A DNA stretch of 64,000 bases from Forficula auricularia (taxonomy: Eukaryota > Arthropoda > Insecta > Dermaptera > Forficulidae): the NCBI GenBank assembly GCA_024734495.1, contig JALMQS010000153.1, forward strand, positions 13,854,299 through 13,918,298. Reading direction: 5' to 3'. Each line of letters opens with the position of its first letter. The stretch's first letter is position 1. A model generated the notes under the pieces. That model worked only from the letters and a program-made list of their open reading frames with translations. It was not told the origin of the DNA and did not search any database. The translations under genes and the position numbers were made by a program. Of this stretch, positions 34,234 through 44,505 are shown one piece after another.

Positions 34234-34306
34234 TTAACCATTTGAATAACAAAATAAATTACTGGAAAGAAGCAATTCAATTTATTTATCCTTAACAATA
34301 AAAAAA

Positions 34307-35416
34307 TTAATATATCCAGTACACACCAAGCCAGCAAAATTCTTATAAAAATTCTTATATTATATTATTTTCCTAATATAAACTTTCAAATTAATACAAA
34401 TTATGTTTCGACGGCTTTTCCATCAGGTTAAGTCCGTTCCTATAAACGATTTTTAATTGTGTTTGAATTAATAAAAAAACGCTCATAACTTACAAAATAC
34501 TTAAAATTTCAAAATCATTTTTATTTGTCATTTTTTCGGATATATTTTTTTTTACTTTTTTAATTTAAGGTAAGTGTTTTTACGAAATATTTTTGGTATA
34601 AAAATCGTCTAAAAATGATCTTCCATTACATCTTCATTTTAAGAAAATATTTTTTTTTAATCCGACGCTATTGGGTTTGATAATATATTATTTTCAATAA
34701 TATCTTACATTCCGGGATATTTTGGACCACGAAAAATTCGAATATCTTCAAAATAAACCCCTAAAATTTTAAAATAATTTTTGATTTTGATTTCAATTAT
34801 TATTATTACACTTGTAAATTTCAAGATTCCATATGTACATTTTATTTATTTATTTATTGTTAATGGAGAATGGTGTAGGTCCTTGGTGAAACATTTTAAA
34901 TAAAGTAAAGAAAATTTTAAAAAGTTTTCTAAAAAAAATTTCAAAAATTTTCTTTACTTTAGGTATATTTTATTTAGTCTTTGAGCTACAATATTCTGAC
35001 AGAAGGACATACAAACAGACAAATATTACCATCACAATAATAGGATTAACTTTTTACAAACCTTTAACATGAATATTTATTTGGATCATATATTTTGATT
35101 TATTTCTTAAAAATTAAACAATTCGGCAAATATTTTTGATTAATTTTTTAACAACAATTTTTTCTTAATGTTTTATTTTATACGATTCAAATATTTATTT
35201 ATTTATTTTAATAAAAAATTAATCTTCTAATTAATTCTAAAGAATTTGGACAAATAATAAAACTATTAAATGAGCGTTCATTCAATTATTTTTTAAAATT
35301 TCGTCAGTTCTCTTAGATTTTTTATTATTTATTTATTTATTTTGTATTTAATTATAATGTAAACTTGGTAATAATTCAGATGTATTTTCTTTTTCTCTCA
35401 TGATCTCTATGATTAG
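34307..35416. other. br intron 1, AT-rich remainder
   Basis: A short inverted stretch (AAAGTAAAGAAAATTTT and AAATTTTCTTTACTTT) lies near 34910-34962. The splice acceptor ends at 35416 (CTATGATTAG). Nothing else was recognised. Confidence 0.5.
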
Positions 35417-35614
35417 AGTACACCGTGTAAACATCCAGTAATCGTTCTACAAGATGTAGCATTCGCTGATCTTCATGCGCTTGTTGAGTTTATCTACCAC
35501 GGAGAAGTAAACGTCCACCAACGTAACTTAAATTCGTTCCTGAAGACTGCTGAAGTGCTTCGAGTAAGTGGCTTAACACAACAACATGCCTCGGAGCCGC
35601 CCGATCGTGATGAG
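35417..35614 (+). CDS. br: Broad, coding exon 2: second half of BTB domain
   Basis: This exon encodes 66 residues in phase 0, from [16 protein letters not shown] through [16 protein letters not shown] and [16 protein letters not shown] to EPPDRDE. It completes the BTB fold, including the FIYHGEVNV strand-helix region typical of the TTK-type BTB group. The wording STPCKHPVI...VHQ...LRVSGLTQQ is that of Broad. The acceptor is TTAG|AGT and the donor GAG|GTACC. Reading on past the donor gives unrelated residues, so the longer ORF to 35803 is not used. Confidence 0.88.
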
Positions 35615-36263
35615 GTACCTACCGCATTTATTTTACAACCTTCTCTAGTTTTCTTTTTTTCTACTGATATGAAATATTTAGAAGAGTTAGGCTACCTTTG
35701 GAGAAATCAGAAAATTAATACAAATTTTCTAAAGCTCCGATATTTAATCTTTATATCATTCTCAAGCGATTACAGATATAATTTTGACATTAGTATTCAA
35801 TGATTTGCGTAAAATCTGAAACCTTGTTGCATTTAATTTTCTAATTACACCATAGTGGTTTAACCTGAAAGAATCTACCAGATCAAATATTTCCTAGACA
35901 AAAAAAAAAATGGAAGAAGACATGCGATAAAAATACTATACCTACATAAAAACAAGTTTTCAGAACAAGAATTGAAAATTCTTATTATTTTTCATATTAA
36001 AAACTCATTGTGAAATTGTGAATACTCCAATAAAATAAAGCAATTTAACAGGCCCAAGTAATTCAAAAAGATGAAATTATTACCTACCCCTAAAACTTTG
36101 GATATAAAAAATAATAAAAAAAATTAAAAAACATAAAGTAAAAGTGTCTAATTATTCTCAGTGTAAAAATAACGTTTTGATTCCCACTTACAAATCCATT
36201 TCGAAGTTTTTTTAATTCATATTTTATTATTGAACTATTTTATTTTAATTTAATTTTGAGTTT
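35615..36263. other. br intron 2, first part
   Basis: AT-rich sequence without recognised features. Confidence 0.5.
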
Positions 36264-36417
36264 TGGGGTCGGGTTGGGCTAGGGGTTGGCGTACCAGCCT
36301 GCTAACCAAGTGGACCCGGGAGGGATCCAGCTGGGTAGAAACAAATTAAAAATAATAATAATAATAAATATCGTAAATTGGCTTATGACTAGAAAGGCCG
36401 AAAAGCCAAAAAAAAAA
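36264..36417 (+). mobile_element. SINE-1 with damaged B box
   Basis: GGTCGGGTTGGGCTAGGGGT and GCCTGCTAACCAAGTGGACC match the head. The B box region is shortened to CCCGGGAGGGATCCAG. The tail GGCCGAAAAGCC plus poly-A is kept, with TTGAGTTT flanking both sides. Confidence 0.7.
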
Positions 36418-36571
36418 TTGAGTTTAAGAAAGATACTCAGCTATTCTTATATAGTCTTAAAAAGCTTCTATTAGGCGGAATGTGGAGGGGTAATCACTCC
36501 AAATAAATTTTTAGAAAACAACTTTTTTCATTGTTAAAGAATATTTGAAAAAAAATCATTTTATTTTTTTT

Positions 36572-37050
36572 TTAAGGTAATTTTTTCACAAATGCAAAAA
36601 TTCAAGAAGTTTTTGAAACTTGGAATATAAGTCATTAAAATAATAATACACATACTGTTAAAATTTGAAGACGATTTACCACACCGAACATAAAATAATT
36701 GCAATTAAAAATGGCATTTTTAACATAGAATAGATAGGGAAAAGGTGGGGATATGATCATTATTTTTTTTTTCATTGAAGGACTTTCACCATCTTGATGA
36801 AAAACTAATATTTGTAGAATAATATATTCGGAGTAACATAAAAAAAAAAATTGAAATTATTTACCACGTAGTTTTGATAAAAAAACAAAAAAAACATATT
36901 TGGGCGATTATTTTTAGTGGAGGGGATATAAGCATGAGTGGACAGTCACGTTAAAAAAACATAACCTAAAATTTTAGTTCCGTTCATATTTATAGAGTGG
37001 TTACGAGGCTAAAACTTTTTTTGTGGATTGTCGCGAAAGAACCTCCTTAA
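36572..37050. mobile_element. TTAA-type (piggyBac-like) MITE, family 1
   Basis: It is bounded by TTAA at 36572 and 37047. The left end GGTAATTTTTTCACAAATGC and right end TCGCGAAAGAACCTCC match the family. Confidence 0.75.
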
Positions 37051-37860
37051 ATGAACAAAAAGAGACAAAGTGGGGTCTAAAATCTACCCCCCCCCTCCCT
37101 CCCCTACGAAAAAACATTTCAACTAGATTTATAGTGAACCATTTGATATTTTATTAAAGATAAAAGTAAATGAATATTTTTTGAAATATTAATTTACTGT
37201 AAGTTAGGTTTTCTAGGTCACTTGTTTCACGTTAAAAATTAAAAAAAATAAAAGTGGTAAATTTTTTCAATATATATATTTCTGGCTATCAACCGATCTT
37301 CAGGAAGTACAGAAAATAAAAAAATATTTTGTTGGTAAAATAATAAGCTACAATTTCGGTCAGAACCAAAATTAATAAAAATGATCAATAAGTTAAATCA
37401 AATCAAATTGAAGGGGTATATAGTATCTGATTTTAATTAAAAATTTCCCTAATTTATTGATTAGTTTAATTTTAATTAACAATTTGATTCTTTGATAAAT
37501 GAATTGATTTGTTTAGAAATCTCCATAGTATGATTAAATATTTATAATTATTTTTGTCAACCTTTGAAAAGATAATTATTTTCAATCATTCATTCATTTT
37601 ACTTAATAACAATCCACAAGTGAAAAGATATTTAATTAAATTAGTTTTTTAATTTGAAATGGGTATCCATCAATTTGAAAATCTTATTAATTTTTGATGG
37701 GGGGATAAATTAAATGTATCTTCCGGAATCCAAAAAAGAATTTTAAAAAATTTCCGTGTCTATGTACTTATATGTAATTAATTTTCCGGCTAGACCGACG
37801 AACAAAAAATAATCCCGAGCTTTTAAATTTTAAGTTTATTTTGCTAAAAAGTAAAATGAG
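37051..37860. other. br intron 2, AT-rich with a decayed hammerhead
   Basis: A C-rich run lies at about 37089-37105. A hammerhead-like motif is listed separately. Nothing else could be recognised. Confidence 0.45.
37266..37306 (-). ncRNA. Hammerhead-like motif, weak helix II
   Basis: On the minus strand TTC, CTGAAGA, T, CGG...GCC, A, GAAA, a TA-palindrome (ATATATATAT), T and GAA are present. Helix I has three pairs and helix II two to three with a mismatch next to GAAA. Confidence 0.45.
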
Positions 37861-38215
37861 GCGACTGTGGGACAGTGGATAGAGTGTCGGGTCGTTGACT
37901 CGAAGTTCGGTGGTTCGAGACTGAGTCTCGGCAGATCAGATATTGCAGCCGCCTACTCTTGGAAAGCAATGGCAACCTACCAAGAGTATTGGCAGATCAG
38001 TTATTTGCAGTCGCCTCCTCTTGGAAAGCAATGGCAACCTACCAAGAGAATTGCCTAGTTACGTCTCCAAGCTAGCCGTTCGGAACCGGCGTTAAAAAGT
38101 AGGTCCCGTATTACTGTGTAATACAACTAAACACACTCAGCACGGGTATATGTGGAGAGGATCCAAAACGTCAGGGAGACCTGATATAGAACTTAAAAGA
38201 AGAAGAAAAAATAAA
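37861..38215 (+). mobile_element. SINE-2, tRNA-derived
   Basis: The head GCGACTGTGGGACAGTGG and TAGAGTGTCGGGTCG is A-box-like, and GGTTCGAGACTGAG is a B-box match. A body segment (TTGGAAAGCAATGGCAACCT) is duplicated in tandem. The tail is an (AAG)n run. A second copy is at 61204-61437. The ORF at 37867 is part of the SINE. Confidence 0.75.
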
Positions 38216-38343
38216 AAATAAAAAAATGCTTCACTTTGTTTTTAATATTTTTAAATTATGGTCCTACTTAATTATATACCTACTTTTTGTAATTTCGCTA
38301 TAATAATTTCAGAAAATAAAGTTTTGAGTATCCTAGACCAAAT

Positions 38344-38476
38344 AATTAATTAATAATTTAGATAGTTTAATCTATCTATCTTTCAATTATTATTCAATGA
38401 AAAAAATATAAATATGAGTAGCTGAAAGATAGGTAGATTAAACTATCTAATATTATCTAAATTATTAATTAATTAT
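38344..38476. repeat. Hairpin with about 50-bp arms
   Basis: GATAGTTTAATCTATCTATC is mirrored by GATAGGTAGATTAAACTATC, and the outer AATTAATTAATAATTTAGAT is mirrored as well. Confidence 0.7.
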
Positions 38477-38649
38477 TTATATCTAGAATGTTCAATATAT
38501 ATACTATATATTATCAATTACCAAATTAAATAGTTTTCTAAAAATCAAAATTCTTTAAAAAAAAAATACAAGGTCTACGAAAAAGTTTATAATGATAAAC
38601 GACGTAAAAATTATTTTCCAAAAAAAAATTAAAAATTAACTCTTTATTC

Positions 38650-38901
38650 ATTTTTGGAGTGTCGGGTTAGGCTAAGGGTAGCGTGCCAGCCTGCTAACCA
38701 AGAGCACCCGGGTTCGAATCCGACTCGAGGCATCCGGCCAAAATCTGACCCCGGGGTAGAGACAAATTAAAAAATAATATTTTTTAAAATTATAAATTGT
38801 GGTGTTTTTTGAGGCTCAAAAAACAGCACAATTTATAAAAAATAATAATAATATATAGTATCGTAAATTGTCTTATGGCTAGAAAGGCCGAAAAGCTAAA
38901 A
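38650..38901 (+). mobile_element. SINE-1 with internal hairpin insert
   Basis: The head (GTTAGGCTAAGGGTAGCGTG, then GGGTTCGAATCCGACTCG) and tail GGCTTATGGC...AAAGCT are clear. A hairpin (ATAAATTGTGGTGTTTTTTG mirrored by CAAAAAACAGCACAATTTAT-like sequence, 38789-38840) splits the body. The target duplication is ACTCTTTATT. Confidence 0.75.
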
Positions 38902-39404
38902 AAACTCTTTATTATTTAAAAAGGCTTATTTTTGAAGCAAAAAATCATCCACGATTCATTTTCTAATGTAAATTCGTCTCTTACTGGGGACCATTTTATT
39001 TTTATGTAATTTAGTTATTGTTTAGTCAAAATTTTATTAAATATCACTGTCAAATATTTATATTAGAGTGAAGATAAATCAAGATCACTGAAACGTTAGT
39101 CTCAGATATTAAGCAGAAGACACATTTAACTTTTTGTTATAAATTAAAAACTCGACTACTCTGGCAGAATCACATTTTAATTTTTTATGAGACAAATTTA
39201 AAAAAAAATAATAAATAGTATCGTAAATTGGCTTATGGCTAGAAAGGACGAAAAGCCAAAAAAAAACTCATTATTTAAAAAGGCTTATTAGTTGAATAAA
39301 AGATTTCACTGTCGATGGTAACAGAATTGTTTTTATTTTAGGTTAAAAAATAAAATGAGAGATGGAGTCTTCTGTTTTTAAATAAAATAATTTTTAATTA
39401 TTTC

Positions 39405-39447
39405 TAAAGACTATAGTTTCGAAGGCATTGCCTTCATCATCAGTCTA
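39405..39447 (-). ncRNA. Hammerhead ribozyme motif, intact core
   Basis: On the minus strand the order is TAGA, CTGATGA, T, GAAGGC-AAT-GCCTTC, GAAA, CTATAGT, C, TTTA. Helix II is a perfect 6 bp with a tight loop. Helix III is the palindrome ACUAUAGU. Helix I has one G-U. Confidence 0.82.
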
Positions 39448-39554
39448 TCACAAATATTTCAGTATTTAGTTACATTCAAATTAAGATTTATACATTGAAA
39501 AATATTGAAAAATATAATGTTTTTTTCATATACTGAATACTGAAATATTTGTGA

Positions 39555-39597
39555 TAGACTGATGATGAAGGCAATGCCTTCGAAACTATAGTCTCTA
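39555..39597 (+). ncRNA. Hammerhead ribozyme motif, intact core
   Basis: This is the mirror partner of 39405-39447. Helix I is TAGA/TCTA, helix II GAAGGC/GCCTTC and helix III ACUAUAGU. It is the best-formed motif in the window. Confidence 0.85.
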
Positions 39598-40209
39598 GAA
39601 ATAATTAAAAATTATTTTATTTAAAAACAGAAGACTCCATCTCTCATTTTATTTTTTAACCTAAAATAAAAAGGCTTATTTCTGAAGCAAAAGATCATCC
39701 TTCGATGCATTTTATAATGTAAATTCGTCTCTTACTGGGGACCATTTTTTTTATATAATTTAGTTTTTGTTTGGTCAAAATTTTATTAAATATCACTGTC
39801 AAATATTTATATTAGAGTGAAGATAAATCAAGATCACTTAAAGGATAGTCTCAGATATTAGGCAGAAGACACATTCTTTAAATTTTTGTTTATAAATTAA
39901 AAACTCGACTACTTTGGCAAAATCTCATTTGAATTTATTATGAGCTCTTTATATATTTATGTACCTATGTAGATATGTAATCCGAAATTTAAGTAAATTT
40001 CTATCTTAGTCCTTCCTTTCTAATTTTCAATTTCACTTTCACAGTTATTTATAGAGTGTATCTGTTAGTAAATTAATTATTTAATTTATTCTCTTCTGCT
40101 ACTCCGTTTGACCCTTGTCTTCTCTATATATAGCCCCGAAACTTTTCATTTTCCATGGCTGATTTTCTCCATTTAACCTGAACCGCATCTTTTTTTTTTT
40201 TTTTATTAG

Positions 40210-40377
40210 GTGCATCACTCCGACATTGATACGAAAACGTTTCTACAGAATCCTGGACTGAATTCTAGACACCTTTTCGGTATCGATAAGGATGGTCACT
40301 TTGCTACACCCGGGTCTTCGCCTCTTGCTGGCCCTGGAGGGGCGACAGTCAATCAACTCTTACGAAGAGCAGCACAG
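40210..40377 (+). CDS. br: Broad, coding exon 3: linker after BTB
   Basis: This exon encodes 56 residues in phase 0, beginning VHHSDIDTKTFLQ and ending GATVNQLLRRAAQ. No catalytic or binding domain is present; it is the linker of the Broad core. The LLRRAAQ end continues into AAARRERHNS of the next exon, which matches the Ala/Arg stretch expected there in Broad proteins of non-dipteran insects. The acceptor follows a T tract (TTTTATTAG|GTG), and the donor is CAG|GTAAAG. Codons are richer in G+C than the flanking introns. Confidence 0.82.
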
Positions 40378-40519
40378 GTAAAGCCCAAGAGATCATTTGC
40401 AATCGAGAACAATGTGTTCAAATAATAATAAAAAATAGATTGATAAGTGATGGAAAGGCAGCCCAAGGATAGTGGAAAAAAATTTCTCAAATAAAATAGA
40501 TTTATTGGATATTTATTTT

Positions 40520-40564
40520 TTCACCACTCAAAAACCGAGGATTTTCCCTCCTTCTTCAGGGTCT
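40520..40564 (-). ncRNA. Hammerhead remnant without GAAA box
   Basis: On the minus strand CCCTGAAGA, A and helix II GAGG/CCTC are followed by GGTTTTTGAG in place of GAAA. Inactive by inspection. Confidence 0.45.
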
Positions 40565-40600
40565 ACAATTCAATATAAAAAATAAACTGCAACGGATCGT

Positions 40601-41128
40601 TGCTAAACTTTATCCAATGAACTATCGTAGTCTAGGGTAAAGTACTTTAAAATATAATTTTACAAAAAATTTTATATGACCATTTTTGTGGTCCTCAAAG
40701 TACTCAATTACAATATTAAATTTCATCAAAATTGGTTAAGTCATTTTCAAGATATTTAGAAAAAACTAAAAAAGTACCGAAATAAAGTACTAATGTTTGT
40801 GGGCCGATATGTACCAAAAAATAATCATTTTGTTAAAATAATGTTAGGTTTTCATTTTCATTTCAATTGGTGCAAAGGTGTGGAAAAAATCGTGGACGAA
40901 AAAACGATAACATAGATCCATCCATCCGCACGCACTTCCAAAAAAAATGGCACTTTTTGGCCTCTCGACGAGACCCCAGGGTAATTTTTGTCAAAAAATA
41001 CTACAATTTGTGACCTTAATTGAGTCCATGGGTTCCGTAGTCTTTACCTGAGGACCCTTTGAAGTCCATCTTGGCAGGAGACCGGTTACAATACTTTACC
41101 CATGCTTCGCATTGGATAAAGTAAAAAT
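40601..41128. mobile_element. TIR element, ACTTTATCCAATG family
   Basis: The left end AACTTTATCCAATG and right end CATTGGATAAAGT are inverted, with AGGGTAAAGTA and TACTTTACCCAT just inside. Internal phrases (CCATGGGTTCCGTAGTCTTT, ACCCTTTGAAGTCC) are the same as the unit amplified at 60960-61925. The superfamily is uncertain. Confidence 0.6.
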
Positions 41129-41228
41129 TAATATATGTTCACAACGGGGTTGGCCATCATTCATTTCATTCACAATCATATATCGCCACTGGTGTATATG
41201 TTGCAGTAAAAACCTGTTTTTAGTATGT

Positions 41229-41576
41229 ACGGGTTCTTACTAATTAAAAAGCCTTTCATTGAATACCTTTGTGGCAACTAGAATTTACTGATGCTGGTTG
41301 AGTTTAGTTCAAAAATCTTCATTTTTGACCTTCGGCCTCATTTTAGGTGTTTATTTTAAAAAATTTTAAACGAAAATGTCAAAAATTATATCCTTTACAA
41401 CTTAGCTTCTAATTTTTGACATTTAGGTTTATTTTTTTTTTTAAATAAACACCCAAAATGAGACGGAAGGTCAAAAATGAAGATTCTAGACCTTTGGACC
41501 AAACCCAACCAATATCAGTAAATTCTAGTTGCCTAAAGGTATTCAGTGAAACGCTTTTTAATTAGTAAGAACCCGT
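41229..41576. repeat. Fold-back, arms about 170 bp
   Basis: ACGGGTTCTTACTAATTAAA is mirrored by TTTAATTAGTAAGAACCCGT, and the arms continue through CAAAAATCTTCATTTTTGAC with moderate divergence. No ORF is present. Confidence 0.7.
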
Positions 41577-42590
41577 TCGCAGCGCCGTAACTAAGCAGGT
41601 GCAACAGGTGCACCCGCACAGGGCTTAGAGATATAGGGGGCCCTAAAACGAAATTGTTAATTGAATTTTCTTTACAAATTTGTTTTACAAAAATTTTATT
41701 CGAGATTTTAAAACACAAATATATTTTTGTGTACAATAAATTTTTTATATGAAATCTATTTGAACTATAATTACTTTTTCCCAAAAAATATAGGGGCCCT
41801 GAAAAAAATTTTGCTGTCCAAAAAATTACCCTGCATTTTTTGAAATTTAATTTTTATCTTCGCTTTTTTTTTTGTAAATTTCATCGAAACGGCATCATTT
41901 TCGTTATTTTTCAAATTTAACATTAGATTTTTTAAAGATATTTTTTGGGACCTTCGTCCTAAACGGATACTGCCTTGTATGAGTGAGAGTATAAGTCAGA
42001 AATTAATTCTTGGGACTTAAACTCCACAGTCCCTGAGATGGAAATCGACCAGATGGTCCACGATGAATCAGCCTATCATTTAAGAAAATATCTCCTAATT
42101 CTATTCCTATAAGCAAGCTATGACTTTTCTATAGCACTCTTAGTTATTTCCGATCTTATATATTGAACGTTCTTAGAAATGGATTAGTCCAAAAATTCTC
42201 AAATCATCTTTATTTCTTTCTTTTTGTATTATTACTATTTTAATAGTTCCTCAGCTAGAACAATTTTTATTCGACTAAACTGAACTTGTCTTTGACATGC
42301 TTGAACTGGAAGATATACAAAGCAGGGTCTTCAAACCTTCTATCGGCACCCTTTTCGGAAAAATCATTCATTTTAATTGCCCCTTGAAACTATGCGACAA
42401 TTTTTATTTCATTTCGAGAACCAATATACTTTTCAAAACAAAAAATGTTTTTATATTAATATTTTAAATAACGGGTAATAATTTGAAAATTTAAAGATCC
42501 TCCTGAAATTTTGAAGACGACCTTTTATGTTTATGAAAATACTCTAAATGTTTGAATCCATGGACCCCACGCTACTAATATACACATATA
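41577..42590. mobile_element. hAT-like copies, one inverted relative to 10.5 kb
   Basis: The first part starts CAGCGCCGTAACTAAGCAGG, a hAT-style end. From about 41805 the sequence is the inverted 10509-11079 family (GCTGTCC, GGCATCATTTTCGTTATTTT, GGGACTGTGGAG complement). It is interrupted at about 42060-42330 by unrelated sequence and resumes to about 42584. Confidence 0.5.
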
Positions 42591-44004
42591 GCCAGATTAT
42601 AAAAAAAAAATCTTGGGCTGCCTTTCTATCACTTATCAATTAAAATTTCTACCAGACCGTCTCTCTCGGAAGAGAAAATTTCTTCTAATATGAAAAAATA
42701 GATTTAAAACAAATAAAAAACAACAAATATTTATTCAAATTATCTCTAGAAATGATATTTCTATGAAAAATAAGACAAATATTTTTTTTAATTTACACTA
42801 AAATTTGATAAAAGAAAAAAATACACTTCACTAAAAAATCGTTTCCCGAGGAATAAGAAAATATTTATTTATTAATAATATTTACCTGATATTTTAAATA
42901 GAATTTAATAAATAAATAAATGATATAAAAGAGTTTGTTTTATCACCTAGTTGTTTTTATAATAATGTATATATTAAAATTATCTATGTACTGATTTCGA
43001 ATGAAATAACTATCAATTTATATATAAAAAGTTTGAAAATTACAACATTTTTACTGTAACAAAATTTAAGCTAAATTACTAGACTCAAATGTATTAATTA
43101 AATAAATATTGATTAATAAATTAATCTAAAATATAATAAATTAAAATAATCCCGCAACGTTTCGATTCTTCATTTATAAAATCTATAGATGGAAATGTTA
43201 TTCTTTGTACTTTTTGTTTTTCTATATTCATCGAATTTTCTAATATAAATACTTACAGTTTCTTTACATCATTTTTAATACAAATATTTTTCCAAATTTC
43301 CGTTGATAAAGGGAGGATTTCTCCTGAAATTTTTGGATTTTTAATAATTTTTGTGATTGTTTTTATAAAAAAATTATATTGTATTTACTTAATACAAAAC
43401 ACAATCAATAAAAGTTATTTTTTTTGTGATTATTAAATTATATTATTCCGGAATATTAATAAAATCCCCGACGAAAATGAAATTTTATTTTTTTAATTTA
43501 TGGTAAAAAATGCCCATTCTATGTAATTAAAGAAAAATCTAACCGTTTAACACTTCAAGCTCAAGTTCACAGCTCTAGAGAATTTTCTTAATCATATTCT
43601 TTTATCAAATTCCGTTACGTATGTATATTAAAAAAAAACGCTTGAATTAAAATAAACTAGTTTTTTTCTTATTCTGATTTAATTCTAGTGAAAACTTTCT
43701 TGAATTACTAGTATTAAATGAGTGAACAAAATACAAAGATCATAGAAGAATAGGATTATCATCGTTTAATTAGGAATATATAATTAATTATGTTTGAATC
43801 TAAATTAATTGCCATATAAAATTCACATATATTTTTTAATTTTTCTGATCTTATTTTATCATAAAAATTGCTGAAAATTGTTTCAAGAGATATCAAAACG
43901 TATATTTTAAATCAAAACTCAAATATTTCAGACTATATTATAATAAAATTAATTATTAGGACTAAAGTCAAAATACAATCAAATTTTCATTCAAGCTTTT
44001 GAAA
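42591..44004. other. br intron 3, AT-rich
   Basis: CCGCAACGTTTCGATTCTTC at about 43152 resembles the GAAACGTT end of hammerhead families, but no CUGANGA core is present. No gene could be supported. Confidence 0.45.
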
Positions 44005-44012
44005 ACTGTATG

Positions 44013-44497
44013 CGAGGGGTGATCCTCGATTGGAAGTAGGTGTACACCTCTTTGGAAGTATTTTGGAAGTACTTGGAAATATTTGGAAGTACTTGGAAAT
44101 ATTTGGAAGTACTTGGAAATATTTGGAAGTACTTGGAAATATTTGGAAGTACTTGGAATATTTGGAAGTACTTGGAAATATTTGGAAGTACTTGGAAATA
44201 TTTGGAAGTACTTGGTAATATGAGGAAGTACTTGGAAATATTTGAAAGTACTTGGAAATATTTGGAAGTACTTGGGAATATTTGAAAGTACTTGGAAATA
44301 TTTGAAAGTATTTGGGAATATTTGGAAGTACTTGGAAATACTTGGAAGTACTTGGGAATATTTTGAAATACTTGGAAATATTTGGAAGTACTTGGAAATA
44401 TTTGGAATTACTTGGAAATATTTGGAAGTACTTTTAAATATTTGGAAGTACAAGTGGAAGTAGGTGTACAGCATATTAGGTCACGGTTCACCCCTCG
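44013..44497. mobile_element. CGAGGGGTGAACC MITE with internal 20-bp minisatellite
   Basis: It is flanked by a perfect 8-bp duplication ACTGTATG (44005-44012, 44498-44505). The ends CGAGGGGTGATCC and GGTTCACCCCTCG are inverted. The interior is about 20 repeats of TTGGAAATATTTGGAAGTAC. Copies without expansion are 59699-59838 and 60634-60783. Open frames on both strands here come from the repeat. Confidence 0.85.
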
Positions 44498-44505
44498 ACT
44501 GTATG

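Larger units (their letters stand above)
33981..34306. mobile_element. Head-to-head hammerhead palindrome in br intron 1
   Basis: The arms of about 150 bp are nearly identical, with outer ends TTTTTTATTGTTAAGGATAA and TTATCCTTAACAATAAAAAA. Each arm has an intact hammerhead facing outward. The family is the same as in the array at 27-29 kb (shared TTTCCAGTAATTTATT and GAGGAAGAG). The ORF at 34089 is a by-product of the palindrome. Confidence 0.78.
39330..39672. mobile_element. Head-to-head hammerhead palindrome in br intron 2
   Basis: The arms of about 140 bp start TTTTTATTTTAGGTTAAAAA and are nearly identical, enclosing about 60 bp of unpaired sequence. Each arm has an intact hammerhead facing outward. 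There is no coding sequence. Confidence 0.8.
38902..39945. repeat. Tandem segmental duplication including SINE tails
   Basis: A segment of about 270 bp starting AAAAAGGCTTATT at 38918 recurs at about 39668 with changes. A third, short start occurs at 39275 behind a second SINE-1 tail (39182-39262). The SINE tail and its target duplication are part of the repeated unit, so duplication followed SINE insertion. Confidence 0.65.

Noticed and set aside
32677..35614. Assignment to Lola, Tramtrack, Fruitless or Abrupt
   Set aside because: Those share the BTB fold, but the [19 protein letters not shown] and VHQ...VSGLTQQ wording fits Broad better.
39095..39125. GAAACGTTAGTCTCAG as another hammerhead
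   Set aside because: CTGA runs straight into GAAACGTT with no helix II, so it is at most a deleted remnant.
43968..44474. 168-codon minus-strand ORF and several + strand ORFs with repeated YFQIFPSTSK-like or WKYLEVLGNI-like residues
   Set aside because: All frames stay open because a 20-bp repeat without stops fills a MITE; it is not a protein gene.
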